DNA from: an uncultured Bacteroidota bacterium
GTDB lineage: Bacteria > Bacteroidota > Bacteroidia > Flavobacteriales > Flavobacteriaceae
DNA length: 33,721 nt
Direction: 5' to 3'
Assembly: GCA_902626585.1 (NCBI GenBank)
Contig: CACOGA010000013.1
Coordinates: 1 to 33,721 of the forward strand
Each line of letters starts with the position of its first letter. Position 1 is the first letter of the stretch. Position numbers and translations under genes: made by a program. Below, in pieces: positions 15,228 to 23,215 of the stretch. The notes below the pieces were generated by a model. That model did not search any database, had not been told where the DNA came from, and saw nothing but the letters and a program-made list of their open reading frames with translations.

Positions 15228-17663
15228 TTAATAATTATAACTTACTGAAAGTAAAATATTTCTACCCATTTCGTGAGTAAAATACCTTAACCTATTTAAA
15301 TAATTCTTGTAAAGGTTATTGAATAAATTTTCTACTCTCAAATTTATTTTATAATTACCACCATTTTTGACTTTAAATCCAATAGATGATGCAAAGTTTA
15401 ATAAGTGATATGCAATAGGTGGTGTGCTAGTATCTAATAGCTGATATGTTTGTTCAGTTGGAATAAAAACCTCAAAGTTATTATTTGGATACTCGTTTTG
15501 TTTGAATACATATTCACTTTCCAATGAAACATTTAAATCATTTAGCTCTGAAAAACTATATGAAATTTGATTTTTGAGATTTACCGGAGGCATATTTATT
15601 AAAGGTTTATCGTTAGCCCTTTCATATCCTTTGATGATTGAAAATTGATGTCCAACAAAAAAATTAGTAAAATATTGACTATCATATTTTAAATCAAACC
15701 CAAATAATTTGGCGTCCTCTTGCTTATATTCCCAATATGGGAAAACTCCAGCAATGGTAGGCATTAAATCAACTGGTATCATATATATAAAATCGTCAAT
15801 AATATTAGCAAATGTATTAACGGTTAGACTTGATTTTTCACTAGAAGAATCATAGGTAATAGAAAAATTATGTCCAACTTCTGAGTTAAAGCTTAAGTCA
15901 CCGATTTCAATTCTAGCGGATGAGTGATGTAGTCCCTCGCTGAAGAGTTCAGATGGGTTTGGTTTTCTTGATGACATTGAGTAATTAATGAAAATGTTTT
16001 TACTTTCACTTATTGAATACCTTGCGCCAAGGTTAGATGAAATATTATGAAAATCAAATTTTGGATTTGTTAGTGTATTGAGGCCTAGATCTTCAACTAC
16101 AAATTCCGGGAACAGCTCATCATAATTTCTTGCTTCCCAAAGTGATGTTCTGTAATATTTATATGCATCGATATGTGAAAAATCATATCTAATTCCAGCT
16201 TCTAAAAACCAATTTTCGGAAAAGTTTGTGTCATAAACGGAGTATAAACTAAAATCATATTTTTTATAATCAGGAATAATTCTTTTGACTCCGGTTGCAG
16301 GATCTGGAAAATTCTTTTGATATCGAGCTGAAATTCCAGCTTTCAAATTTGAATTATTATCAAATTTTGATTCAAGGTCAAATGCAAGGGAATGAGTTTG
16401 AAGATTTAAGTCCAGTGCTGGTTTAGTTCTGTCTCCTCTTCTAATATCATATTCTTTTCTGTCATTTGATTGAAAATCATATCTCATGGAAAGGTTTCCA
16501 AAATCAAAATTTTTAAATCCTCTTAACTTAAGTAGGTTATGACTAATTTTTTGTCTTGGTATATTAATATCATAAGAAAAGTCTTCAATGATATAAGGCA
16601 CTTCATTTTCAATAGCATTAATAATATCGATTGCTGTATGTGCGTGCGATGACCTTAATATCCCTAGATAATTACTAAATAAGGAATAGTAAACATCAAA
16701 TCCATGATCAATTCTATTAAGACCAGCCTTTAATGATAGATTATGTTCTGAAAAACCAGTGTTAGTCATTACATAATTTGGGGTTTCAAAATCACCCATT
16801 CGTTTTAAGGTTCCTTGAAATTTATAGTACCATCCATTACTATTGGTTTTTGTATAATCAGTTGAAATTCCACCACCTCTTCCATTTGATTGAAGATTAG
16901 TGGTAATATTTCCATATATACTGTCTAGTAATTTTTCTTTTGATGTTTCGGCAATAATGACTCCACCAACTGCATCACCCACATACTTTAATGAACTAGC
17001 ACCTTTAATAATTGAAATTTTATCTATCGAATTTATATCAATACTTGGTGCATGCTCAATGCCCCATTCTTGGTCTTCAAGTCTAACTCCGTTATTTATA
17101 AGTATAACGCGACTACTGTGTAAACCATTAATTACCGGTTTTGATAGATAATTTCCGGAGTTTAAACTACTAACCCCAGTAACGGTTTTTAAGACTTCGC
17201 CTAAAGTTCTGCTGTTATAATCTTCAATTACATCTTTGGAAATTTTATTTTCGAAAAGTGTTCTAGAGTTATTTCTATTATCAGAAATAACCATGATTTC
17301 CTCGAGCTCCGTTAAATGATGCTCAAGTCTTATTTTCTTTGATGTATCCTTTTTTAAGTCTACAGTTTGGGTTATAGACTGACAATCCTCATGAGAAATT
17401 GTCAGAATATAGGTATCCTTACAAAGATTCTCAAAGACTACATTACCGTCAAAATCTGTAATACCCTGTCTATTAAAATCATTAATATCAATTTTAGCAT
17501 TGCTTAGAGGCATGCCGTCATGTAAGTCAATAACCTGTAATGATAGTTTGTTATTACAGTTCTGTGCCAATGACTCGAAACAACATATCGATAAAAATGA
17601 ATACAAGGCTAGTGCTAATTTCGACGTGAAACTAGCACCGCATTTCTTGCATTTACAATTCAT
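15228..17663 (-). CDS. TonB-dependent receptor with carboxypeptidase-regulatory-like domain (putative metal receptor)
   Basis: The protein starts with an unusual Cys-rich segment (MNCKCKKCG) before a hydrophobic signal peptide ending near SLAQN. A carboxypeptidase-regulatory-like beta-sandwich occupies about residues 38-110, with a conserved Cys pair. A plug domain spans about 125-240 (GEVLKTVTGVSS, NNGVRLEDQEWGIEHAPSID, KGASSLKYVGDAVGGVI). A long barrel ends in an aromatic residue (SVSYNY). The gene begins 4 bases after the acidic lipoprotein gene stops, so the two form an operon, with the small His/Cys-rich protein just upstream. The plug resembles the ZnuD-like group of receptors, which suggests zinc or another metal as substrate. 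That is inference from family memory and the His/Cys-rich neighbour. Confidence 0.88.
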   Translation of the reverse strand: MNCKCKKCGASFTSKLALALYSFLSICCFESLAQNCNNKLSLQVIDLHDGMPLSNAKIDINDFNRQGITDFDGNVVFENLCKDTYILTISHEDCQSITQTVDLKKDTSKKIRLEHHLTELEEIMVISDNRNNSRTLFENKISKDVIEDYNSRTLGEVLKTVTGVSSLNSGNYLSKPVINGLHSSRVILINNGVRLEDQEWGIEHAPSIDINSIDKISIIKGASSLKYVGDAVGGVIIAETSKEKLLDSIYGNITTNLQSNGRGGGISTDYTKTNSNGWYYKFQGTLKRMGDFETPNYVMTNTGFSEHNLSLKAGLNRIDHGFDVYYSLFSNYLGILRSSHAHTAIDIINAIENEVPYIIEDFSYDINIPRQKISHNLLKLRGFKNFDFGNLSMRYDFQSNDRKEYDIRRGDRTKPALDLNLQTHSLAFDLESKFDNNSNLKAGISARYQKNFPDPATGVKRIIPDYKKYDFSLYSVYDTNFSENWFLEAGIRYDFSHIDAYKYYRTSLWEARNYDELFPEFVVEDLGLNTLTNPKFDFHNISSNLGARYSISESKNIFINYSMSSRKPNPSELFSEGLHHSSARIEIGDLSFNSEVGHNFSITYDSSSEKSSLTVNTFANIIDDFIYMIPVDLMPTIAGVFPYWEYKQEDAKLFGFDLKYDSQYFTNFFVGHQFSIIKGYERANDKPLINMPPVNLKNQISYSFSELNDLNVSLESEYVFKQNEYPNNNFEVFIPTEQTYQLLDTSTPPIAYHLLNFASSIGFKVKNGGNYKINLRVENLFNNLYKNYLNRLRYFTHEMGRNILLSVSYNY

Positions 17664-17667
17664 TTTT

Positions 17668-18216
17668 TTACTCTACTGTAACTGAGAAAGTAGTTTGAAT
17701 ATCAATCGAACCACCTGCAGTACTTAAACCATCATTTGGTTTTGTAGGTTCATGCACTAAAGTAATTGTTAAAGAGCCTGAACCAGCACCAAGAGGTGCA
17801 AGTACGAACTGAGTTCCAAGAGGGTTTCCGTCTCCGTCAAAATCCATATAAACAAATTCCATTTCTACTCCAGAAGCACTAAAGAATACTTGGTGTTCAT
17901 CATCTTCTTCTTGAACTTCTTCTGTAATATCCTCAGCCGGATCTTCCATCTCATTTAAAAATTGAACAGATCCTGAGTATGATGTTCCTGCGGTTAATGG
18001 ACCTGAAACGGTTACAACTGGTGCATTAGGACCATCTCCGTCTAAGTCTTGTGTTTGCATAGTTACTACATCATTTCCGTTTTGATGATTAACTAAAGTT
18101 ACTGTCATTGTGGTAATTACTTCTTCCTCATTGATAGGTTCTGGTGCATCTTCGTCATTATCACAAGAGAAGTATAAAAAAGGTATTGCCAATAGGGCGT
18201 ATTTTAAAAGTTTCAT
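17668..18216 (-). CDS. Acidic exported lipoprotein, partner of the downstream TonB receptor
   Basis: A signal segment with lipobox YFSC (Cys18) is followed by a very acidic stretch (DNDEDAPEPINEEE) and a beta-rich domain. That domain contains DLDGDGPN and DFDGDGN, DxDxDG-type loops like those that bind calcium, a long acidic loop near residues 93-106, and a C-terminal SIDIQTTFSVTVE strand. Related flavobacterial proteins sit beside the same receptor type and are often labelled type 1 periplasmic-binding-fold proteins, though I see no independent support for that fold. It is probably surface- or periplasm-anchored, capturing substrate for the receptor (inference). Confidence 0.8.
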   Translation of the reverse strand: MKLLKYALLAIPFLYFSCDNDEDAPEPINEEEVITTMTVTLVNHQNGNDVVTMQTQDLDGDGPNAPVVTVSGPLTAGTSYSGSVQFLNEMEDPAEDITEEVQEEDDEHQVFFSASGVEMEFVYMDFDGDGNPLGTQFVLAPLGAGSGSLTITLVHEPTKPNDGLSTAGGSIDIQTTFSVTVE

Positions 18217-18291
18217 AATTTTTAATTTAAAAAGTTTAATTGATTTGTAATTTTTGGCGATTAGATTCGCTTATTGAAAGTGTGAGGTTCA

Positions 18292-18591
18292 TCAAACAAC
18301 TGGCGGAGCTCTTAAGTTAAAAGTTCTTAAGTTGTTTGACTTTAGGTATTCAATAGAATCAATGACTAATCCATCTATTAAAACCAAATTAAAATTAAAC
18401 TCAATATCATTTGTAAAACTATTATCTGTATTATTTAGTACGAAACAAAGGGTGCATTCTGATTCCAATTGATGAAAATGAATATCAGTTTCTGTACAAG
18501 CTTTATGTTCTTCAAAAATATGGTGTGTAAAGCTTATAATACTTGGTAGTACTATTAAAAGAATAAGAAAAAAACTATATAATTTTTTCAC
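18292..18591 (-). CDS. Small His/Cys-rich exported protein with an R-A-P-P C-terminus
   Basis: A 99-residue protein with an N-terminal hydrophobic segment (about 4-21) followed by a cluster of possible metal ligands: THHIFEEHKACTETDIHFHQLESECTLC. The C-terminus, FNLRAPPVV, has the RAPP/RGPP ending common in small Bacteroidota proteins encoded just upstream of metal-related TonB receptors. The ligand cluster suggests zinc or copper binding in the periplasm. It lies 17 bases beyond the kinase stop and 75 bases before the lipoprotein gene, so it could belong to either unit. Function is not established. Confidence 0.75.
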   Translation of the reverse strand: MKKLYSFFLILLIVLPSIISFTHHIFEEHKACTETDIHFHQLESECTLCFVLNNTDNSFTNDIEFNFNLVLIDGLVIDSIEYLKSNNLRTFNLRAPPVV

Positions 18592-18608
18592 AGGCCTAAA
18601 ATATAAAA

Positions 18609-19166
18609 TTAAATTATTTTATTGATATAATTAACTGCTTTTTTTAACCTTTCAATTCTGGTGCCACTAATGATTCTAAAAGGGAGATTATTTTGTATTA
18701 ACTCATTTTTGAAAATTTCAAATGACTCCTCTCTTTCATTAGGTTTATCTCTTAAATCGTCTTTTTCCCACGGAATATCTATGTCAGTCAATAGATATAA
18801 ATCATAATCATTTTTTAATGCGTATTTTTCTAATAGGGGATCACAATTTCCTCCATAATAATATTTAGAATATACCATTGTTTCAAAAAGGTTAGTGTCA
18901 CATATCAAAAGGGATTTTGATTTTATTGCTAGTTCATTTTCTAATTTCATTTGACCAATGGCTATTGGTAAAATATCTTCAGGCTCACATATTCTTTTTT
19001 CATTGTCCCAAATAGTTTGTAAATATTCACGAGCATACTCAGGCACCCAATTTGTTTTAAAATGTTTTGCTAGTTCAATTGATAAAGTTGTTTTACCTGT
19101 TGATTCAGGACCATATAAAACAACTTTTTTACAACCTGACTTTATTTGCTTAAGCTTTTCTTCCAT
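18609..19166 (-). CDS. NadR-like P-loop kinase (probable ribosylnicotinamide kinase)
   Basis: The protein has a Walker A motif GPESTGKTTLS near residues 19-29. Next come WVPEYAREYL, an ICDTNLFETMVYSKYYYG segment with a Walker B-type Asp, and DLYLLTDIDIPWEKDDLRD with a lid-like NEREESFE. This order matches the C-terminal ribosylnicotinamide kinase domain of NadR. The adenylyltransferase and repressor domains are absent. It overlaps the transporter gene upstream by 25 bases, which implies translational coupling. The likely role is to trap imported nicotinamide riboside by phosphorylation. Because the transporter family also includes thiamine importers, a thiamine kinase role is a possible alternative. 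Confidence 0.87.
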   Translation of the reverse strand: MEEKLKQIKSGCKKVVLYGPESTGKTTLSIELAKHFKTNWVPEYAREYLQTIWDNEKRICEPEDILPIAIGQMKLENELAIKSKSLLICDTNLFETMVYSKYYYGGNCDPLLEKYALKNDYDLYLLTDIDIPWEKDDLRDKPNEREESFEIFKNELIQNNLPFRIISGTRIERLKKAVNYINKII

Positions 19167-19762
19167 TGTGTGTATGCCTGAATTGCCAGAATGGTAAAAA
19201 TAACATATTGAATTGATAATATTATTTTATCACTGGATAAGTATAGAGGAATTGTAATTATATTTCCTATTATCCATAATATCCAGTTTTCTAACTTTTT
19301 ATTTGCCATTAGCCACATTGCGGTTACAAAAATTCCTGATGTAAAAATATCTAGCTCTTTAATCTGACCTTCAAAATTGGTTGCAAAATAATCATGAGCT
19401 ACATAGGCTACAGCTATAATAAAAAAGAAAATTAATAATGATTTTGGTAAATCAGCGAAAGAAAATTTTGAAACCTTAACAATTAAATCATCATTTTTTT
19501 TTCTAGACCAATTCCACCAGCCAAACAGACTTATTAAAGTGTAAAGTAAATTAACAAGAATATGACCCAATAAACTGACCTTATACATTAAATACATTGT
19601 AATAATAGTACATATAATTCCTGTTGGATAAACAAGAATATTTTGCTTTTTTGCATATATGACACTGATAATACCAAACCAAAATGCAAGAAACTCAAGA
19701 ACAATATCTAGAGTGGAATATGTTGAGTAAGAATTGACAAAAAAGTCATAAAGTTCTCCCAT
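19142..19762 (-). CDS. pnuC: PnuC-family vitamin transporter (nicotinamide riboside or related)
   Basis: A 206-residue integral membrane protein with about seven hydrophobic helices. Family hallmarks are the N-terminal LEFLAFWFGIISVIYAKKQN, the FGWWNWSRKK segment at a helix end, and the ligand-pocket helix ENWILWIIGNIITIPLYLSS. That helix carries W-x2-W-x3-N, as in nicotinamide riboside members. PnuC proteins work by facilitated diffusion coupled to a cytoplasmic kinase, and the kinase gene overlaps this one. The start codon overlaps the stop of the phosphopantetheinyl transferase gene. Substrate could instead be thiamine (PnuT subgroup), given the TPP-controlled receptor nearby. Confidence 0.88.
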   Translation of the reverse strand: MGELYDFFVNSYSTYSTLDIVLEFLAFWFGIISVIYAKKQNILVYPTGIICTIITMYLMYKVSLLGHILVNLLYTLISLFGWWNWSRKKNDDLIVKVSKFSFADLPKSLLIFFFIIAVAYVAHDYFATNFEGQIKELDIFTSGIFVTAMWLMANKKLENWILWIIGNIITIPLYLSSDKIILSIQYVIFTILAIQAYTQWKKSLSK

Positions 19763-20382
19763 CAGTTTTTAATTACAAATGCTAAGGTATAGTTTTTAGA
19801 AATTCTAAAATGAGTCTCAAATGAATAAATATCATCATTATTTACATACCAAGATTTACACTTTGTGGCATTTATATCCAATGGGAGAGCAAGGATATTT
19901 TTTTTAAAATCAATACCCGTAATTCCCACAGCTTTGTAAATACTTTCTTTAATATTCCAATAGACGAGTGATATTTGATTATTAAGTTCTTGTGGGTAAT
20001 TTAATTCTATATCTAGAAATTTATCTTTTATTTTTATGGTCTTATCACTAATTTTTTCAATGTCAATTCCAACATTATGATCACTTATAATTACTGAAGC
20101 ATAATTTCCTGAATGACTAATAGATAGTCTTTTATTTTGAGAAAAAATTGGCTTTCCTGCTTTCTCATATTTCAAGTCTTTATCGTCGAAGCATAGAAAC
20201 TTAAAGATATTTCTAATTGCCAGAAATTGTTTTTTATGAATTTCTGATTTTTTTTGATTCAGTAATTTTAGAGAATCTTCACTCAAAACAACTTTTGACT
20301 CTAAGGCATGAAGAGACTCATTAATTTCCCATATAACTACTCTCGTTACAGGAGACAAGTTTAAATCATCGATAACTGGCAT
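19762..20382 (-). CDS. 4'-phosphopantetheinyl transferase superfamily protein
   Basis: These enzymes transfer the phosphopantetheine arm from CoA onto acyl or peptidyl carrier proteins. Visible motifs are KPIFSQNKRLSISHSGNYA (the substrate-side SxSHS-like block), VGIDIEKIS near residues 106-114 (Mg-binding acidic residues) and VYWNIKESIYKAVG near residues 143-156 (catalytic W..KES..K). The 206-residue length and layout fit the Sfp/Gsp-like branch. No polyketide or non-ribosomal peptide genes are present, so its target is probably a general carrier protein. It overlaps pnuC by one base and is the first gene of that unit. Confidence 0.92.
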   Translation of the reverse strand: MPVIDDLNLSPVTRVVIWEINESLHALESKVVLSEDSLKLLNQKKSEIHKKQFLAIRNIFKFLCFDDKDLKYEKAGKPIFSQNKRLSISHSGNYASVIISDHNVGIDIEKISDKTIKIKDKFLDIELNYPQELNNQISLVYWNIKESIYKAVGITGIDFKKNILALPLDINATKCKSWYVNNDDIYSFETHFRISKNYTLAFVIKN

Positions 20383-20423
20383 GAGAATATTAATTCTTTG
20401 CTTTAAAGATACTTTAAGTGCAT

Positions 20424-20454
20424 AAAAAAACCTCTTGAATTAAAGAGGTTTTTT
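20424..20454. terminator. Bidirectional intrinsic terminator after the DUF805 gene
   Basis: CCTCTT (20431-20436) and AAGAGG (20443-20448) form a stem with a six-base loop. It is flanked by A-rich sequence on the left and T6 on the right, so it gives a T-tract on either strand. It lies 11 bases beyond the DUF805 stop and upstream of the phosphopantetheinyl transferase gene. Confidence 0.85.
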
Positions 20455-20464
20455 AGAAGTTTAT

Positions 20465-20857
20465 TTAAGCTTTTGGATTAGGACCGTATTTATTATCCTC
20501 TTTTTTACCCTCTAAACAGAATAGTACCAATAACCATGCTGCTCCAATAAACGGAATCAAAAATATTAGATAAAACCAACCTGATTTTCCAACATCGTGT
20601 AATCTTCTTACAGCAAGAGCCAATCCTGGAATAAAATGAATTAACCCACAAATAGTATATGCCCATCCATAACCCATACTAATTTCACCTAATGGTCCTG
20701 CGTCCATCATAAATACTGTTCCAAGCACATTATCAAGTACTGTACATCCAATTAAAATGATTACATATACAAGTGTGAACATCCAATATTCTTTTCTTCT
20801 AGCTCTTCCACTAAAATTTGTGTAATTATCACGCATTACTTTTAAATACCACTCCAT
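20465..20857 (-). CDS. DUF805 membrane protein
   Basis: A 130-residue protein whose N-terminus, MEWYLKVMRDNYTNFSGRARRKEYW, is the classic DUF805 opening. It is followed by hydrophobic helices (about 27-45, 67-85 and 97-114) and the conserved LAVRRLHDVGKSGW loop and family C-terminus. DUF805 proteins are inner-membrane proteins of unknown function. It has its own -7 element and a strong terminator, so it is monocistronic. Confidence 0.93.
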   Translation of the reverse strand: MEWYLKVMRDNYTNFSGRARRKEYWMFTLVYVIILIGCTVLDNVLGTVFMMDAGPLGEISMGYGWAYTICGLIHFIPGLALAVRRLHDVGKSGWFYLIFLIPFIGAAWLLVLFCLEGKKEDNKYGPNPKA

Positions 20858-20886
20858 AATTTGTTTATTAAAAATTTATTAATTAA

Positions 20887-20894
20887 CAAATCTA
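20887..20894 (-). promoter_or_regulatory. Candidate -7 element for the DUF805 gene
   Basis: The minus strand reads TAGATTTG (TAnnTTTG match), 30 bases before the ATG at 20857. No -33 box was seen at standard spacing. Confidence 0.4.
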
Positions 20895-20956
20895 AGACAG
20901 ATTCGTGAGAAATATTTAGAATTTGTATGACAAAGTAATGTCAATGAAAAGTAATG

Positions 20957-21211
20957 TTATGAAGGTACTATAGAAACAAAAGATTTATTGTCTTTCTTTT
21001 TGGTAAACTTAACTACACCGTCAACTCTAGCGTGTAGTGTATGGTCTTTACCGAGATATACATTTTCTCCCGGATTATGAACTGTTCCTCTTTGTCTAAC
21101 AATAATATTACCAGCTTTAGCAAGCTGACCACCAAAAATCTTAACTCCTAATCGTTTCGACTCTGATTCTCTACCGTTTTTAGAACTACCAACTCCTTTT
21201 TTGTGTGCCAT
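20957..21211 (-). CDS. rpmA: 50S ribosomal protein L27
   Basis: [24 protein letters not shown] is the near-invariant L27 start, with the basic N-terminal tail that reaches toward the peptidyl transferase centre. [17 protein letters not shown] and the [12 protein letters not shown] segment follow. There is no N-terminal propeptide of the kind cleaved in Firmicutes. Length of 84 residues is normal. It lies 11 bases behind rplU, the usual pair. Confidence 0.98.
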   Translation of the reverse strand: MAHKKGVGSSKNGRESESKRLGVKIFGGQLAKAGNIIVRQRGTVHNPGENVYLGKDHTLHARVDGVVKFTKKKDNKSFVSIVPS

Positions 21212-21222
21212 TTTTTATAAAA

Positions 21223-21726
21223 TTAACTTAAAGCTTTTACTAAATCTGCTTTTTTCATAGATGAAATACCAGTTATACCTTTTTTCTTTGCCATATCTTT
21301 TAATTGAGTAACGGAAAGGGATGTAAGTTCTAGCTTTTCCTTTTTGGCAGAAACTTTTTTTGTTTCAGCTTTTTTAGGCGCTTCCTTTTTCTTTGCTGGT
21401 GATTTCTTAGCCACTCCGGTTAAAATATCACTAATCTCGATTTCAGTGATAGCTTGACGATGACCATTTTTTACCTTGTAACCTTTTCTTCTTTTCTTTT
21501 TGAAGACTATAACTTTATCAGATTTTAAATGTTTTAACACTTTAGCGTCAACCTGGGCACCAGAAACTTTAGGACTACCAACTGACAATTTTGAACCGTC
21601 ATTGACCATCAAAACATTTTCAAATGATACTTTCTTTCCTTCAGCAGCTTCTAACCTATTGACAAAAAGCTTTTGCTTTTTTTCAACCTTGAATTGTTTC
21701 CCCGATATTTCGACTATTGCGTACAT
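21223..21726 (-). CDS. rplU: 50S ribosomal protein L21 with a C-terminal extension
   Basis: Residues 1-102 are standard L21: MYAIVEISGKQFKVEK at the start, then an internal KKRRKGYKVKNGHRQAITEIEI block that contacts 23S rRNA. About 65 extra residues follow: a Lys/Ala-rich linker and then a small helical module, LTSLSVTQLKDMAKKKGI..ISSMKKADLVKALS. This has the pattern of a Rho N-terminal / SAP-like (HeH) domain. E. coli L21 ends at about 103 residues. Such extended L21 proteins occur in Flavobacteriia. The tail may bind nucleic acid (inference). It is the first gene of rplU-rpmA, with a good promoter. Confidence 0.96.
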   Translation of the reverse strand: MYAIVEISGKQFKVEKKQKLFVNRLEAAEGKKVSFENVLMVNDGSKLSVGSPKVSGAQVDAKVLKHLKSDKVIVFKKKRRKGYKVKNGHRQAITEIEISDILTGVAKKSPAKKKEAPKKAETKKVSAKKEKLELTSLSVTQLKDMAKKKGITGISSMKKADLVKALS

Positions 21727-21746
21727 TTTTATCTATAAAGCGAATG

Positions 21747-21777
21747 CAAATATAAAGCTAATTGGCAAATCAGCAAA
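21747..21777 (-). promoter_or_regulatory. Bacteroidota-type promoter of rplU-rpmA
   Basis: On the minus strand a -33 TTTG (21774-21777) and a -7 TATATTTG (21747-21754) are separated by 19 bases. Both are full matches to the phylum consensus. The -7 box lies 21 bases before the rplU ATG. No autoregulatory leader fold was recognised in the short leader. Confidence 0.7.
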
Positions 21778-21856
21778 TTTTTATAAAAATTAAATTTTTA
21801 ACCCATTTTGAATGGTTTTTTAATTTTTCTTTAACAAAGATTTCTGATTAAAGACT

Positions 21857-21864
21857 TATATTTG
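21857..21864 (+). promoter_or_regulatory. Candidate -7 element for the M16 peptidase pair
   Basis: TATATTTG matches TAnnTTTG, 28 bases before the ATG at 21892. The region at -33 has only a weak TTTA. Confidence 0.45.
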
Positions 21865-21891
21865 AGCTCCTAATTTTTTAAAAAATAAATA

Positions 21892-23214
21892 ATGAATAAG
21901 TTTTTAAGTGTCTTTTTAATCTCTTTTCTTTCAATAAATGTATTATCTCAGAATATTGAATATACAGAGTACAAACTAGAAAATGGATTACATGTCATCA
22001 TTCATCAGGACAACTCCGCCCCAGTGATTGCAACCGAGGTAATGTATCACGTTGGTAGTAGAGATGAAGTTGAGGGTAAATCTGGATTCTCTCATTTTTT
22101 TGAACACATGTGTGCATCATCATCTGCAAACACGCCAAACATCGAGAAAAGGAAATGGAAGCAAATAATCGCATCCAAGGGTGGTGTGGCAAATGCTAGT
22201 ACATGGAAGGACAGAACGAATTATTTTAATTTTTTCCCTTCAAACAATTTGGAACTAGCTCTTTGGCTTCAAAGTGAAAGAATGCTCCATGCTGTGATTG
22301 ATCAAGATCAAGTTGATACACAAAACGAAGTTGTAAAGGAGGAAAAAAGAGATAGAATTGATAATTCACCATATGCCAAATTTCTTTATCGTGAAATCGA
22401 CAAGTATATGTTTACGAATCATCCTTATGGTCAATCGGTCATAGGATCATTTGAAGACCTTGATTCCGCTACCCTAGGAGAATTTCAAGAATTTTATAAA
22501 AAATGGTATAATCCAAATAATGCTGTATTGGTAATTGGTGGTGATTTAGATATGGAAAAAACTAAAGCAATGGTTCAAAGCTATTTTGGTGATATTAAGA
22601 ATAATAATGAAAAGCCTGCTAAACCAAACATAATTCAGGATCCAATCACTGAAACTATCAAGGTTACAGAGTATGATGCTAATGTTGAAATTCCTGCAAA
22701 AATTTTATCATACATAACACCTAGAAATAATAATAAAGACTCGTATGTTTTGAATTACATTGCCCAAATTTTAACGGGTGGTAAAAGCTCTAGACTATAC
22801 AAAAAAATGGTAGATGAAGATAAAATAGCGCTAGCTGTTCAAGCCGGCGGTAGATATGATCAGGCTTATGGTACATTCACTATATTCGCTTTGCCCCTAG
22901 GTGAAACTTCACTTGAAACACTGGCTGAGGAAATTGATAAAGGAATCAGAGACCTGCAAACAGAAATGATTAGTGAAAGGGAATTTGAAAAAATTAATAA
23001 TCAAATCGAGACGGCTTTTGTCCAAAAAAATACAGGAATTCTGGGGATTACAAGTAGCTTGGCCTCATATCACTTACTATATGATGATACATCTTTAATT
23101 AATGATGAAATTGAAATATACAGGTCAATTACTCGAGAAGATATTATGGAGGTTGCTAATAAATATTTAAATCCAAATCAAAGATTAGATATGGATTATG
23201 TTAAAAAACAATAA
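21892..23214 (+). CDS. M16 family zinc metallopeptidase, catalytic subunit
   Basis: A signal peptide (about residues 1-19, ending NVLSQ) indicates export to the periplasm. The inverted zinc motif HxxEH is intact as HFFEH at residues 68-72, in GFSHFFEHM. A Glu-rich segment NEVVKEEKRDR near residues 145-155 supplies the third ligand. Downstream come the YGQSVIG segment and the C-terminal M16 domain with GGKSSRLYKKMVDED. Length of 440 residues is that of a half-size M16B peptidase that works with a partner. The partner gene begins one base after this stop. Substrate is unknown; peptide degradation or processing is likely. Confidence 0.94.
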   Translation: MNKFLSVFLISFLSINVLSQNIEYTEYKLENGLHVIIHQDNSAPVIATEVMYHVGSRDEVEGKSGFSHFFEHMCASSSANTPNIEKRKWKQIIASKGGVANASTWKDRTNYFNFFPSNNLELALWLQSERMLHAVIDQDQVDTQNEVVKEEKRDRIDNSPYAKFLYREIDKYMFTNHPYGQSVIGSFEDLDSATLGEFQEFYKKWYNPNNAVLVIGGDLDMEKTKAMVQSYFGDIKNNNEKPAKPNIIQDPITETIKVTEYDANVEIPAKILSYITPRNNNKDSYVLNYIAQILTGGKSSRLYKKMVDEDKIALAVQAGGRYDQAYGTFTIFALPLGETSLETLAEEIDKGIRDLQTEMISEREFEKINNQIETAFVQKNTGILGITSSLASYHLLYDDTSLINDEIEIYRSITREDIMEVANKYLNPNQRLDMDYVKKQ

Positions 23215-23215
23215 A

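Noticed and set aside
18217-18291. Zur-like or other metal-regulator operator upstream of the acidic lipoprotein
   Set aside because: Only a short imperfect GCGA...TCGC repeat was visible (around 18258-18271), which is too little to call an operator.
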